Source: a virus. From it: 64,000 bases of DNA. The stretch lies in IMG/VR virus record IMGVR_UViG_3300025929_000016, positions 1 to 64,000 of that record. The stretch is one strand, 5' to 3'. Each line of letters opens with the position of its first letter. Within the stretch, counting starts at the first letter, position 1. The position numbers were made by a program, and so were the translations under genes. Below the pieces are notes generated by a model. The model did no database searches and was not told the DNA's origin. It saw nothing but the letters and a program-made list of their open reading frames with translations. Positions 58,702-64,000 of this stretch are shown here, one piece after another.

Positions 58702-58910
58702 CACAGATCCAGGAGATAGGCATTTGCTTTTTGGAGCAGATACACTGACTCGGCCACTCGGCCGTTATCGGATGCGACGTAGAGTTCTCCGTCATTGTCC
58801 AGCCCTATCACCAGTACGGTCGTGAGATCCTTGCCCTTGGCTGCGTCCAGTACTTGAACAACAGGTAGGTCATGAAGAGTGGTACCGTTGAATTGTAGAA
58901 TGTCAGCCAT
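58701..58910 (-). CDS. conserved small phage protein, 69 aa
   Basis: A beta/alpha protein (ADILQFNGTTLHDLPVVQVL, AAKGKDLTTVLVIGLDNDGE, LYVASDNGRVAESVYLLQKA). This is a common short phage family whose role is unknown. It is the first gene of the late operon and sits right behind the promoter at 58955. The stop overlaps the terminase start. Confidence 0.75.
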   Translation of the reverse strand: MADILQFNGTTLHDLPVVQVLDAAKGKDLTTVLVIGLDNDGELYVASDNGRVAESVYLLQKANAYLLDL

Positions 58911-58954
58911 GAGTTATCCGGTGTGAGTGAACGCTTAATCCTAGGCGTTGCCTC

Positions 58955-58983
58955 ATGGTAACACGATGGTTGCTGGTAGGCAA
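58955..58983 (-). promoter_or_regulatory. late promoter, TTGC...GCAA family
   Basis: On the minus strand TTGCCT (58978-58983), 17 bases and TACCAT preceded by TG. TTGCCTACCAGCAA is the dyad. It lies 45 bases before ATG 58910 and would start the terminase/head operon. Confidence 0.6.
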
Positions 58984-59645
58984 GCGGTGATTAGTGTTGC
59001 AGGATGGGCAATAGCAAAATGACAACTAGTCTAAAATTTTCAACAGGCTGCGAGTGGGCCATAGTCCAGAATTCTTTCTCCTCCTGGGGTGCGACCGATG
59101 CCCATGAGCAACTGATATCCTACGAGCAAGAGTTGCCACCAAGCACTCTTTCCTGATCACAACATTACTGACAAGCAACTGTTGCCGAGTGACAATGTTG
59201 CATACACACAACGTTACCTATCAGCAACTCATGCCTAGTAGCAAGCCATTGCCTAGCCAGGTTCATGCTCGATAGTAATAGTTGCAAATAATAAATATAT
59301 ATTTCCTGTAGGATACTGGCATGAATTAGCTCCCAGCAAGTACCGTGCCATGGTGCAGATAGGAAAGATTTGCTGGCACACTTCTTGTCTAGCATGAACC
59401 ATGCCTGCTATCCTTGCCGACAAGCAATTGTTAATTCCAATTGTTAAATGCACGGTTCCACAGCGTCCTCAGATGGACGCGTATTCCATTTAATTTTCGG
59501 TGCAGACTACCACAGACGCACCCTAAAAATAATGGAATTGCATTTTCTGGCATGGATTGTGCTTAGAATGCCCATGGGCAATGGAACGCTGGCATGGTTC
59601 ATGCTACGTGTACGCGCCCACGCATCGCGCCTTACATTAGGCTAA

Positions 59646-59675
59646 GGTTGGCACTGCTAACAGGCAGTGCCAACC
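59646..59675. promoter_or_regulatory. 12-bp perfect stem-loop
   Basis: GGTTGGCACTGC-TAACAG-GCAGTGCCAACC. The 6-base loop and GGTTGG start recall the dispersed hairpin repeat, but the arms differ. No T-run follows. Confidence 0.55.
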
Positions 59676-59924
59676 AAAGCAAACAGGCACGGCAACGGCA
59701 CAGCCTGGACGCCTAGGCAGCGCTACAGGCTGGCGCATAACATAGGCGCACCGGCAGCATGCGCGGCGCACAGGCCCGCTAAAGCCGTATAGGTTTTAAC
59801 TATCAACATTCCATTTCCCATTAAAACGTTTTTACACAAACCTTTGAAAATGCCCTATTATTCTTCCATGGCAGCAGCAAACAGCAACTCGCAGCAGCCT
59901 AGGCCAAACGGGCCGACCTAACCC

Positions 59925-59942
59925 AACTATACAGGATATATC
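59925..59942 (+). promoter_or_regulatory. CTATACAG leader
   Basis: AACTATACAGGATATATC runs into ATG 59943. A possible TTTACA with TATTAT 19 bases on lies about 110 bases upstream (near 59829-59858), so the promoter is less clear than the leader. Confidence 0.6.
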
Positions 59943-60551
59943 ATGCAAATCGTTAAAATCTCCTCCGCCTTCATCTTCTCGGCCGCTTGCACCAAGGAAA
60001 TGCTGTTTGAGCTGGCACAACATGCATTCGTTGGCTATAGCCTGGAGGCAACTGAGAAACTTGCATCGCAGCAACTGTCCAAGTCTAGCGGTGGCAAGGG
60101 CGGCAAAAGTGCTGGCGTGGGCGACTTGCCCATGGGCAAGCTCCGTACCTGCGTGGTTAATAAGCTGGACAACAATCCCGATGTCGCGGACGTGTTCAAG
60201 TCGGGCGAAATGGAGTTTGAGTTTAACTGCATGCCGGACCTGGACATGGGCACCGCTGGCGCAAATAAGTCCAAGCGGCAACAGTCCGGCCCACGCGCTA
60301 CGGCAAGCAAGGGCACTATGACCGGCGCATACACCACCGGCCCTAAGAAGTGTGGCCTTAAGGCAACGGCCGAGACCGACGAGGGCAAACATTCCATCTG
60401 GCAACATGTGTTTGCTTGCAGCACTTTTGAGGAATATTTCCAAAAGGCACCGGCCAAAGCCGTAACCAAAACCGGTCGCGTGATTACCGCGTACAGCGAA
60501 ATGCAGTGGGCAATCAAGTCCGGCTGGATTGCACCGGTTGCCGCTCAGTAA
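59943..60551 (+). CDS. hypothetical protein, 202 aa, monocistronic
   Basis: The N-terminus (IVKISSAFIFSAACTKEMLF, ELAQHAFVGYSLEATEKLA) is alpha/beta. The middle is Gly/Lys/Ser-rich (SGGKGGKSAGVGDLPMGKLR), the C-terminus holds SIWQHVFACSTFEEYFQKAP and KTGRVITAYSEMQWAIKSGW. The last piece resembles the C-terminus of the protein at 3204-3695. Leader in front and terminator behind suggest an abundant early protein. No family is recognised. Confidence 0.7.
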   Translation: MQIVKISSAFIFSAACTKEMLFELAQHAFVGYSLEATEKLASQQLSKSSGGKGGKSAGVGDLPMGKLRTCVVNKLDNNPDVADVFKSGEMEFEFNCMPDLDMGTAGANKSKRQQSGPRATASKGTMTGAYTTGPKKCGLKATAETDEGKHSIWQHVFACSTFEEYFQKAPAKAVTKTGRVITAYSEMQWAIKSGWIAPVAAQ

Positions 60552-60559
60552 TAGCACAC

Positions 60560-60583
60560 GGCCCGGCGAAAGCCGGGCCTTTC
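60560..60583 (+). terminator. rho-independent terminator
   Basis: GGCCCGGC-GAAA-GCCGGGCC (60560-60579) with a GNRA loop, then TTTC. It follows the stop of the 202-aa gene by about 10 bases. Confidence 0.75.
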
Positions 60584-60606
60584 CCAAATGCAATAGGAGA
60601 TTGACC

Positions 60607-60858
60607 ATGGAAACGATTATCCAGGCCCGCGACCGCCAGTACGCTGAGGACATGGCAAAGAAACGTGCGAGGCGCGAGGCTGAGGACGAGCTGTATCGTC
60701 GGGCGAGCCAGATGCCTGAGAACAAGGACGTGCCGCATACATACGAGCAGCCTGCTCGCCGCACGGTCTACAGTCGCGATCCGCGCATCTGCAAGCATCA
60801 GTTCGCTAATGGTCGCAAGGTTTGCCCATATTGCGCGACAACCAATCCGGAGGCATGA
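60607..60858 (+). CDS. small Cys-containing protein, 83 aa
   Basis: ATG 60607 with AGGAG upstream. A basic helix (ARDRQYAEDMAKKRARREAE) is followed by a region with RICKHQFANGRKVCPYCATT, a likely zinc site (C-x-H...CxxC). Possibly a nucleic-acid-binding protein. It is coupled to the next gene by ATGA. Function unknown. Confidence 0.6.
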   Translation: METIIQARDRQYAEDMAKKRARREAEDELYRRASQMPENKDVPHTYEQPARRTVYSRDPRICKHQFANGRKVCPYCATTNPEA

Positions 60859-60932
60859 TGCGTGATTGGCTGATAGGAGTTGGTATCTTCCTCTGTATTC
60901 TAATCGTTGGCTATGTGGAGAATGTGCTATGA
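60855..60932 (+). CDS. 25-aa membrane peptide
   Basis: MMRDWLIGVGIFLCILIVGY then VENVL is a single hydrophobic helix. ATGA overlaps connect it to both neighbours, which is good support for such a short gene. Function unknown. Confidence 0.5.
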   Translation: MMRDWLIGVGIFLCILIVGYVENVL

Positions 60933-61102
60933 GGTATGAAAGAATTGTGAGCATCAGCCTGCAAGAGTCATGGGCCGTGCGGAAGTGCAGAGCTAAGGAC
61001 CACCTATGGCAGACGGTCTGTGAGAGTGCAACGCCTCAAAGTTCTGTCTTGTTTCTGGCGTGCTCACGTTGTGGTAGAACGTTGTTCCATCGCCACTATT
61101 AA
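60929..61102 (+). CDS. small Cys protein, 57 aa
   Basis: MRYERIVSISLQESWAVRKC continues to VCESATPQSSVLFLACSRCG, with CSRC and two more Cys that may bind metal. The start overlaps the stop of the membrane peptide. It is the last plus-strand gene before the bidirectional terminator. Function unknown. Confidence 0.55.
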   Translation: MRYERIVSISLQESWAVRKCRAKDHLWQTVCESATPQSSVLFLACSRCGRTLFHRHY

Positions 61103-61106
61103 ATCA

Positions 61107-61131
61107 AAAGCCCGCCAAGAGCGGGCTTTTT
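61107..61131. terminator. bidirectional terminator between converging genes
   Basis: AAAAGCCCGC-CAAGA-GCGGGCTTTT. It ends both the plus-strand block and the minus-strand small terminase gene. Confidence 0.85.
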
Positions 61132-61138
61132 AACGTCT

Positions 61139-61183
61139 GTTGGTACCAGCATACCAACTAGGCCAATTAAACGCCGTCAGCGT
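61139..61183 (+). repeat. dispersed hairpin repeat, copy 4
   Basis: GTTGGTACCAGCATACCAAC (61139-61158), 7-bp stem with 6-base loop, then AATTAAACGCC. The GGCGGGCCTG part seen in the other copies is missing. It lies 36 bases after the stop of the plus-strand gene, past the terminator. Confidence 0.6.
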
Positions 61184-61187
61184 CCAT

Positions 61188-61727
61188 CTATGCGTCGCCA
61201 GCTACCTTTGCCGGTGCCACGCCCGCCCCACTTACAGCAGCCTGCGCCGCCAGTGCTTGCTTCAGCCTATCCTTCGCGGTAACAGTCTCCATCGGCCCAC
61301 CATCCTTGCCAGTCAGTTCCACGGCAGCAGTCTCCTTCCACTTCGCACGTGTCTTGAGCCAGAACTTTGTCATGTCAGGTGACTGACCGCTCATCGCCAT
61401 CTGCAACGCAACCTTTGCCACCATGACATTCGGCAGATGCTGGCTGACAGTCAGCTCTTTCACATAGTACTTCTTCAGCAGCTTGAGTTCGATATTGAGC
61501 GCAAGGGCAATGTCCTTTGGCTCCAGGCCCATGCATGTGAGTACGGATACCTCTCGTGCTTGTGCTGGCGTTGGATTGAAGCCCGGTGAGTTATGACCGG
61601 GCTTTAGTTCAATACCTTTCTCCTTCAGGAGTTCAACATGTAGTTCTCGCAGGCGAGCTTCGGCGTCCTTCGGATCCTCGTATTCGCCGAGTCCCAATGA
61701 ATCCCAATCTATGGCTTTAAAGGACAT
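61188..61727 (-). CDS. terS: terminase small subunit (putative)
   Basis: The 179-residue protein has PTPAQAREVSVLTCMGLEPK DIALALNIELKLLKKYY, an HTH with the usual terminase sequence, then LPNVMVAKVALQMAMSGQSP, TKFWLKTRAKWKETAAVEL. This block (HTH, oligomerisation helices, FWLKTRAxWKE) is typical of phage small terminases. The Ala-rich tail would contact the large subunit. Its gene is unusually separated from terL by 2.5 kb that includes plus-strand genes. Confidence 0.8.
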   Translation of the reverse strand: MSFKAIDWDSLGLGEYEDPKDAEARLRELHVELLKEKGIELKPGHNSPGFNPTPAQAREVSVLTCMGLEPKDIALALNIELKLLKKYYVKELTVSQHLPNVMVAKVALQMAMSGQSPDMTKFWLKTRAKWKETAAVELTGKDGGPMETVTAKDRLKQALAAQAAVSGAGVAPAKVAGDA

Positions 61728-61761
61728 TTTGTTACTCCTGGTTTAGCAATAATATGAGTGC

Positions 61762-61790
61762 ATATTAGCATGAGAATTGCTGGACGGCAA
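61762..61790 (-). promoter_or_regulatory. late promoter, TTGC...GCAA family, extended -10
   Basis: On the minus strand TTGCCG (61785-61790), 17 bases and TAATAT (61762-61767) preceded by TGC. TTGCCGTCCAGCAA is the dyad. It lies 35 bases before ATG 61727 of the small terminase. Confidence 0.7.
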
Positions 61791-62244
61791 GCAGGTTTTA
61801 TCGTGAAAAAGTGTTAGGTGTTACCCTGTCGTTACATCTGTTAGCACCTCCCACGCAAAACCAATATTTGGCGCGTGGCTAAGTCAAAACACGACGTTTT
61901 GCTGGCACGCTTTTTGCCAACTGCCTATTTTTTAAGCATCCGGTACATGTTACCCTTGTTACACCTGTTACCACACCACGGCGCGATGACACCAATATAA
62001 ACAAGCACTTAACAACCAATCACGTCCAAATGTTACCGACTTGGCATACACCCGCCATAGGGGACGCAGATGCAATTGCAAAAACCGTTTCTGATTTTGT
62101 TTTGTTTGCCCTACTTTATTGCACCTGCTACCACTGCAAAACGCCCTTGTTACAGGCCCACGGCAACCTCTTAATGTACCACTTGCAGGAGCCAGCCCGC
62201 ACCCGTTAAACTGGCAACCTTTACGTAACAAAATAGGAGGAACC
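61791..62244. other. non-coding divergent region with iteron-like repeats (second origin-like region)
   Basis: No gene is seen between the small terminase promoter and the HNH gene. Repeats of GTTACACCTGTTAGCACC type lie at 61831-61848, 61958-61975 and 62118-62134. AACTGCCTATTTTTTAAGCA (61919-61938) matches the palindromes at 24586 and 24663. A TGGCACG-CTTT-TTGCC element (61903-61918) looks like a sigma54 promoter. The region parallels 24293-24743. Confidence 0.5.
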
Positions 62245-62922
62245 ATGAAGGGCGATCGGGATATACAGGCCGATTACATGCGGGTAATGAACAAAGCCCA
62301 TGCGATAGGTGAGCATGTCTTTATGACAGGACACGGTGACCAACTCGGCAATGTCAGTATCCGTTGCAGCGATGGCAAGATACGACGCGGTCATGTCATA
62401 GTGTGGGAAATGCATGCCAACCGAGAAGCGCCTATCGGCATGTATGTAGTGCGTAAGTGTGAGACTCAGGGATGCATACGCCACGAACACCTGGAGCTTA
62501 TCACACCTCAGGAGCGTGAGAACAGGAAGAAAAAGAAGTTTGCCGAGATGTCCCAGCTCGAAAGGGAAGTACGCGAAGCCAACCGCATACGAGTAGAGCA
62601 CGATGGCCTAGGCCCGGACGAAGTGCGAGGCATCTACTTCGACCCACGCAGCTATAACAAGCTGGCCGAAGCATATGGCATCAGCCGAACTACCGTGTAC
62701 AAGATCAAGAAAGGTAAGATCTGGGCACATACCACCGGCCACGTACAAGAAGGTGAAGTGGAGCCGAGACGCGACCACCGTCAAAAGCTGACGGATGAAC
62801 AGGTTATAGCGATACGCGAAGACACAAGACCGGCGCGGAAAGTAGCTGCTGATTACGGAGTATCGCATGTGACTGTGTACCGCATCAAGAACTTCCTCGA
62901 ACGTATCAACGTAAGCTACTAG
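62245..62922 (+). CDS. HNH-type endonuclease with two C-terminal HTH motifs, 225 aa
   Basis: ATG 62245 follows a perfect TAGGAGG. The N-terminal part contains RGHVIVWEMHANREAPIGMY, VRKCETQGCIRHEHLELITP and ENRKKKKF, which is an HNH-like fold with C-x4-C and H-x-x-L. Two HTH units follow: SYNKLAEAYGISRTTVYKIK and ARKVAADYGVSHVTVYRIKN. This is the build of homing endonucleases, but the first catalytic His is less clear, so it may be a regulator derived from one. Confidence 0.7.
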   Translation: MKGDRDIQADYMRVMNKAHAIGEHVFMTGHGDQLGNVSIRCSDGKIRRGHVIVWEMHANREAPIGMYVVRKCETQGCIRHEHLELITPQERENRKKKKFAEMSQLEREVREANRIRVEHDGLGPDEVRGIYFDPRSYNKLAEAYGISRTTVYKIKKGKIWAHTTGHVQEGEVEPRRDHRQKLTDEQVIAIREDTRPARKVAADYGVSHVTVYRIKNFLERINVSY

Positions 62923-62931
62923 GAGAATAAC

Positions 62932-63354
62932 ATGGCAAGACAATTAGACCAGATGCAGCGAGGATACATGGCCCTGGGATGTCCACGCTGTGGCTTCTTC
63001 GGCACCCAAGGATGTCCACGAGGAGATGCTGATTGCCCGATGGGTAGATACATCCCTCCCAAGACACCGGAGCAGTTGCTGGAGGAAGAGGTCAATAAGC
63101 TCCTGCCAGTAAAGAACTTCCGTGTGCACATAAAGAAGACTGAGAACTCTACCATGTGCCGCGTATCCATGTCAATCATAAACGAGCGGATGCATGACAT
63201 CGGCGCCATGCCAGCGGACACGGAACCAGTCGTTATCATGCGCATGGTAGAGGCTTACCGGGCAGGGTTGGAACGTGGTAAAGAAGATGGCAAACAGCAG
63301 TTCCAGAAAGAGTTCAGGGACTTTATCGGCGCAGCTAAGGACATGGGAGACTGA
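62932..63354 (+). CDS. Cys-rich hypothetical protein, 140 aa
   Basis: The N-terminus has ALGCPRCGFFGTQGCPRGDA and DCPMGRYIPP, three or more Cys pairs likely to bind zinc. Then comes a long helical part (TPEQLLEEEVNKLLPVKNF, MVEAYRAGLERGKEDGKQQF). It follows the HNH gene by nine bases and precedes the HTH gene by one base. No family is recognised. Confidence 0.65.
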   Translation: MARQLDQMQRGYMALGCPRCGFFGTQGCPRGDADCPMGRYIPPKTPEQLLEEEVNKLLPVKNFRVHIKKTENSTMCRVSMSIINERMHDIGAMPADTEPVVIMRMVEAYRAGLERGKEDGKQQFQKEFRDFIGAAKDMGD

Positions 63355-63355
63355 C

Positions 63356-63649
63356 ATGACGAGTCGATTATTGCGCAACTATCAGCTATCACTGGACTAT
63401 GCTCACGGCGCGACGCTAGAACAATTAGCTTTCAAGTACGACGTCTCACCTGGACGCATACACCAGATATATGTGGAAACGATGGCTAAGTGTGCCCTCA
63501 TAAGGTTCGACAAGCCTACACAGGCGATTAAGCTGCTAGAACACTTAAGATACTGGGAGGCGAAGAATAACGCGAAACGAGACACTCCTGAATACCATTA
63601 CATGTTTGAACGTGGTGAACTAGACTACAGCTCTTTCTACTCACAATAA
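63356..63649 (+). CDS. HTH protein, 97 aa (sigma-factor region 4-like)
   Basis: ATG 63356 starts one base after the preceding stop. The core (YAHGATLEQLAFKYDVSPGR IHQIYVETM) is a helix-turn-helix of the kind seen in sigma region 4 and small phage regulators. The C-terminus (AIKLLEHLRYWEAKNNAKRD) is helical. It is a candidate transcription regulator of this phage, possibly acting on the late promoters; that link is inferred. Confidence 0.65.
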   Translation: MTSRLLRNYQLSLDYAHGATLEQLAFKYDVSPGRIHQIYVETMAKCALIRFDKPTQAIKLLEHLRYWEAKNNAKRDTPEYHYMFERGELDYSSFYSQ

Positions 63650-63678
63650 ACCTGTGGCAATTGATAGTTCCACAGTGC

Positions 63679-63684
63679 TATAAT
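63679..63684 (+). promoter_or_regulatory. extended -10 promoter
   Basis: TGCTATAAT (TATAAT 63679-63684) with TG one base before. A -35 is not clear (TGGCAA 18 bases upstream is the best). It precedes the CTATACAG leader. Confidence 0.5.
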
Positions 63685-63697
63685 AAACGTGCAGTCC

Positions 63698-63725
63698 TCC
63701 TATACAGTTTATAAAGGGTCATATC
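63698..63725 (+). promoter_or_regulatory. CTATACAG leader
   Basis: CTATACAGTTTATAAAGGG followed by TCATATC precedes ATG 63726. CTATACAG and the AAAGGG ribosome site are separate here. Confidence 0.55.
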
Positions 63726-64000
63726 ATGAACGAAGAGATAGTAGCCAAGAACGTTGGCCGCTTGTTGATACTGTATGTTATCTACAATACGGAAGACGAG
63801 TTTGACTTTGATAAGATAGACACAGTGGCGGCAGCGGTGCATAAGGCGTATGAGCATGATTATGAACCACTGTTGCGTCTGGACAACTGGTTATCGCAAG
63901 AATATGACCATGTCCTGTCCGCACTGAATGTCCTTGTTAAGCTGGAAGATATCCGCTTGTCCGGCGTGGTTTCACCCATCCACTTTGCCTGCGGCCCAAC
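63726..64000 (+). CDS. hypothetical protein, cut by the window end
   Basis: The first 91 residues are visible (MNEEIVAKNVGRLLILYVIY, FDFDKIDTVAAAVHKAYEHD). It is acidic and helical. No motif is recognised. It has its own promoter and leader, so it may start the next early-type transcription unit. Confidence 0.65.
   Translation, partial: MNEEIVAKNVGRLLILYVIYNTEDEFDFDKIDTVAAAVHKAYEHDYEPLLRLDNWLSQEYDHVLSALNVLVKLEDIRLSGVVSPIHFACGP

Larger units (their letters stand above)
58984..59942. other. 1-kb non-coding region with TTGC-type motif array
   Basis: No convincing gene on either strand. On the minus strand degenerate copies of TTGCYNNYAGG occur at 59095-59111, 59114-59130, 59163-59179, 59212-59228, 59230-59245, 59323-59341 and 59413-59429; three are exactly 49 bases apart. 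Copies of GGCATGGTTCATGCTA lie near 59391-59407 and 59591-59605. The stretch 59680-59800 is GC-rich with no feature I can name; 59800-59942 leads into the plus-strand gene. It may hold the packaging start, an activator array or both. Confidence 0.5.

Noticed and set aside
59165-59645. Short open frames in the 1-kb non-coding region.
   Set aside because: Composition is repetitive, no ribosome sites fit, and the region is filled by TTGC motifs.
1-64000. CRISPR arrays or insertion sequences.
   Set aside because: No regularly spaced direct repeats with spacers, and no transposase or terminal inverted repeats were seen.

Overview
The window is part of the genome of a tailed double-stranded DNA phage that infects a Gram-negative bacterium. 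It encodes a large terminase, portal, scaffold-like protein, coat protein, head-tail adaptors, internal/ejection-type proteins, a long cluster of tail fibres and spikes, and a lysis cassette. No sheath, tape-measure or tube genes are visible, so a podovirus is the best guess; this is inferred from gene content. No integrase, repressor, RNA polymerase, tRNA or CRISPR array was recognised. Both window ends cut through genes, so gene content outside is unknown. The first partial gene ends in a PEP-CTERM-type sorting tail, which hints at an exosortase-bearing host, perhaps a betaproteobacterium. That host assignment is an inference.

Layout. (1) 0-4.0 kb, plus strand: small early-type genes, a GHKL ATPase, a strongly expressed monocistronic gene and a 78-residue stand-alone histidine-kinase phosphoacceptor (HisKA) domain, separated by clear promoters and terminators. 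(2) 4.0-24.3 kb, minus strand: nucleotide, DNA-modification and replication genes, tightly overlapped by ATGA/TAATG junctions. They include a VRR-NUC-like nuclease, MazG-like enzyme, DNA glycosyltransferase candidate, family A DNA polymerase, ATP-dependent ligase, DnaQ-like exonuclease, HD phosphohydrolase, thymidylate synthase/dUMP hydroxymethylase homologue, putative thymine pyrophosphorylase (aGPT-PPlase), HNH endonuclease, UvrD/Dda-like helicase, archaeo-eukaryotic primase, Cas4/RecB-like nuclease, SSB-like protein and SNF2 helicase. (3) 24.3-24.7 kb: non-coding, with iteron-like repeats and palindromes. (4) 24.7-58.9 kb, minus strand: the virion and lysis genes, read from the terminase at the right to the ejection proteins at the left. 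A GroES-like co-chaperonin and a Tad2-like (DUF2829) protein lie between portal and scaffold. (5) 58.9-59.9 kb: a 1-kb non-coding region with many copies of a TTGC-type motif. (6) 59.9-61.1 kb plus-strand small genes, the small terminase on the minus strand, then another origin-like non-coding region and plus-strand early-type genes to the window end.

How it works together. The thymidylate synthase homologue, HD phosphohydrolase, MazG-like enzyme, pyrophosphorylase and glycosyltransferase suggest that thymine in the phage DNA is hypermodified. Replication would use its own AEP primase, several helicases, a PolA-type polymerase and a ligase. Three sets of non-coding signals recur. The first is a promoter family with a TTGC...GCAA dyad upstream of late genes. 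The second is a CTATACAG leader upstream of early-type start codons. The third is a GTTGGTACCAGCATACCAAC hairpin element lying in the sense direction just after stop codons. A dense set of stem-loops (19.5-19.7 kb) in front of the SSB-like gene is a candidate structured RNA.
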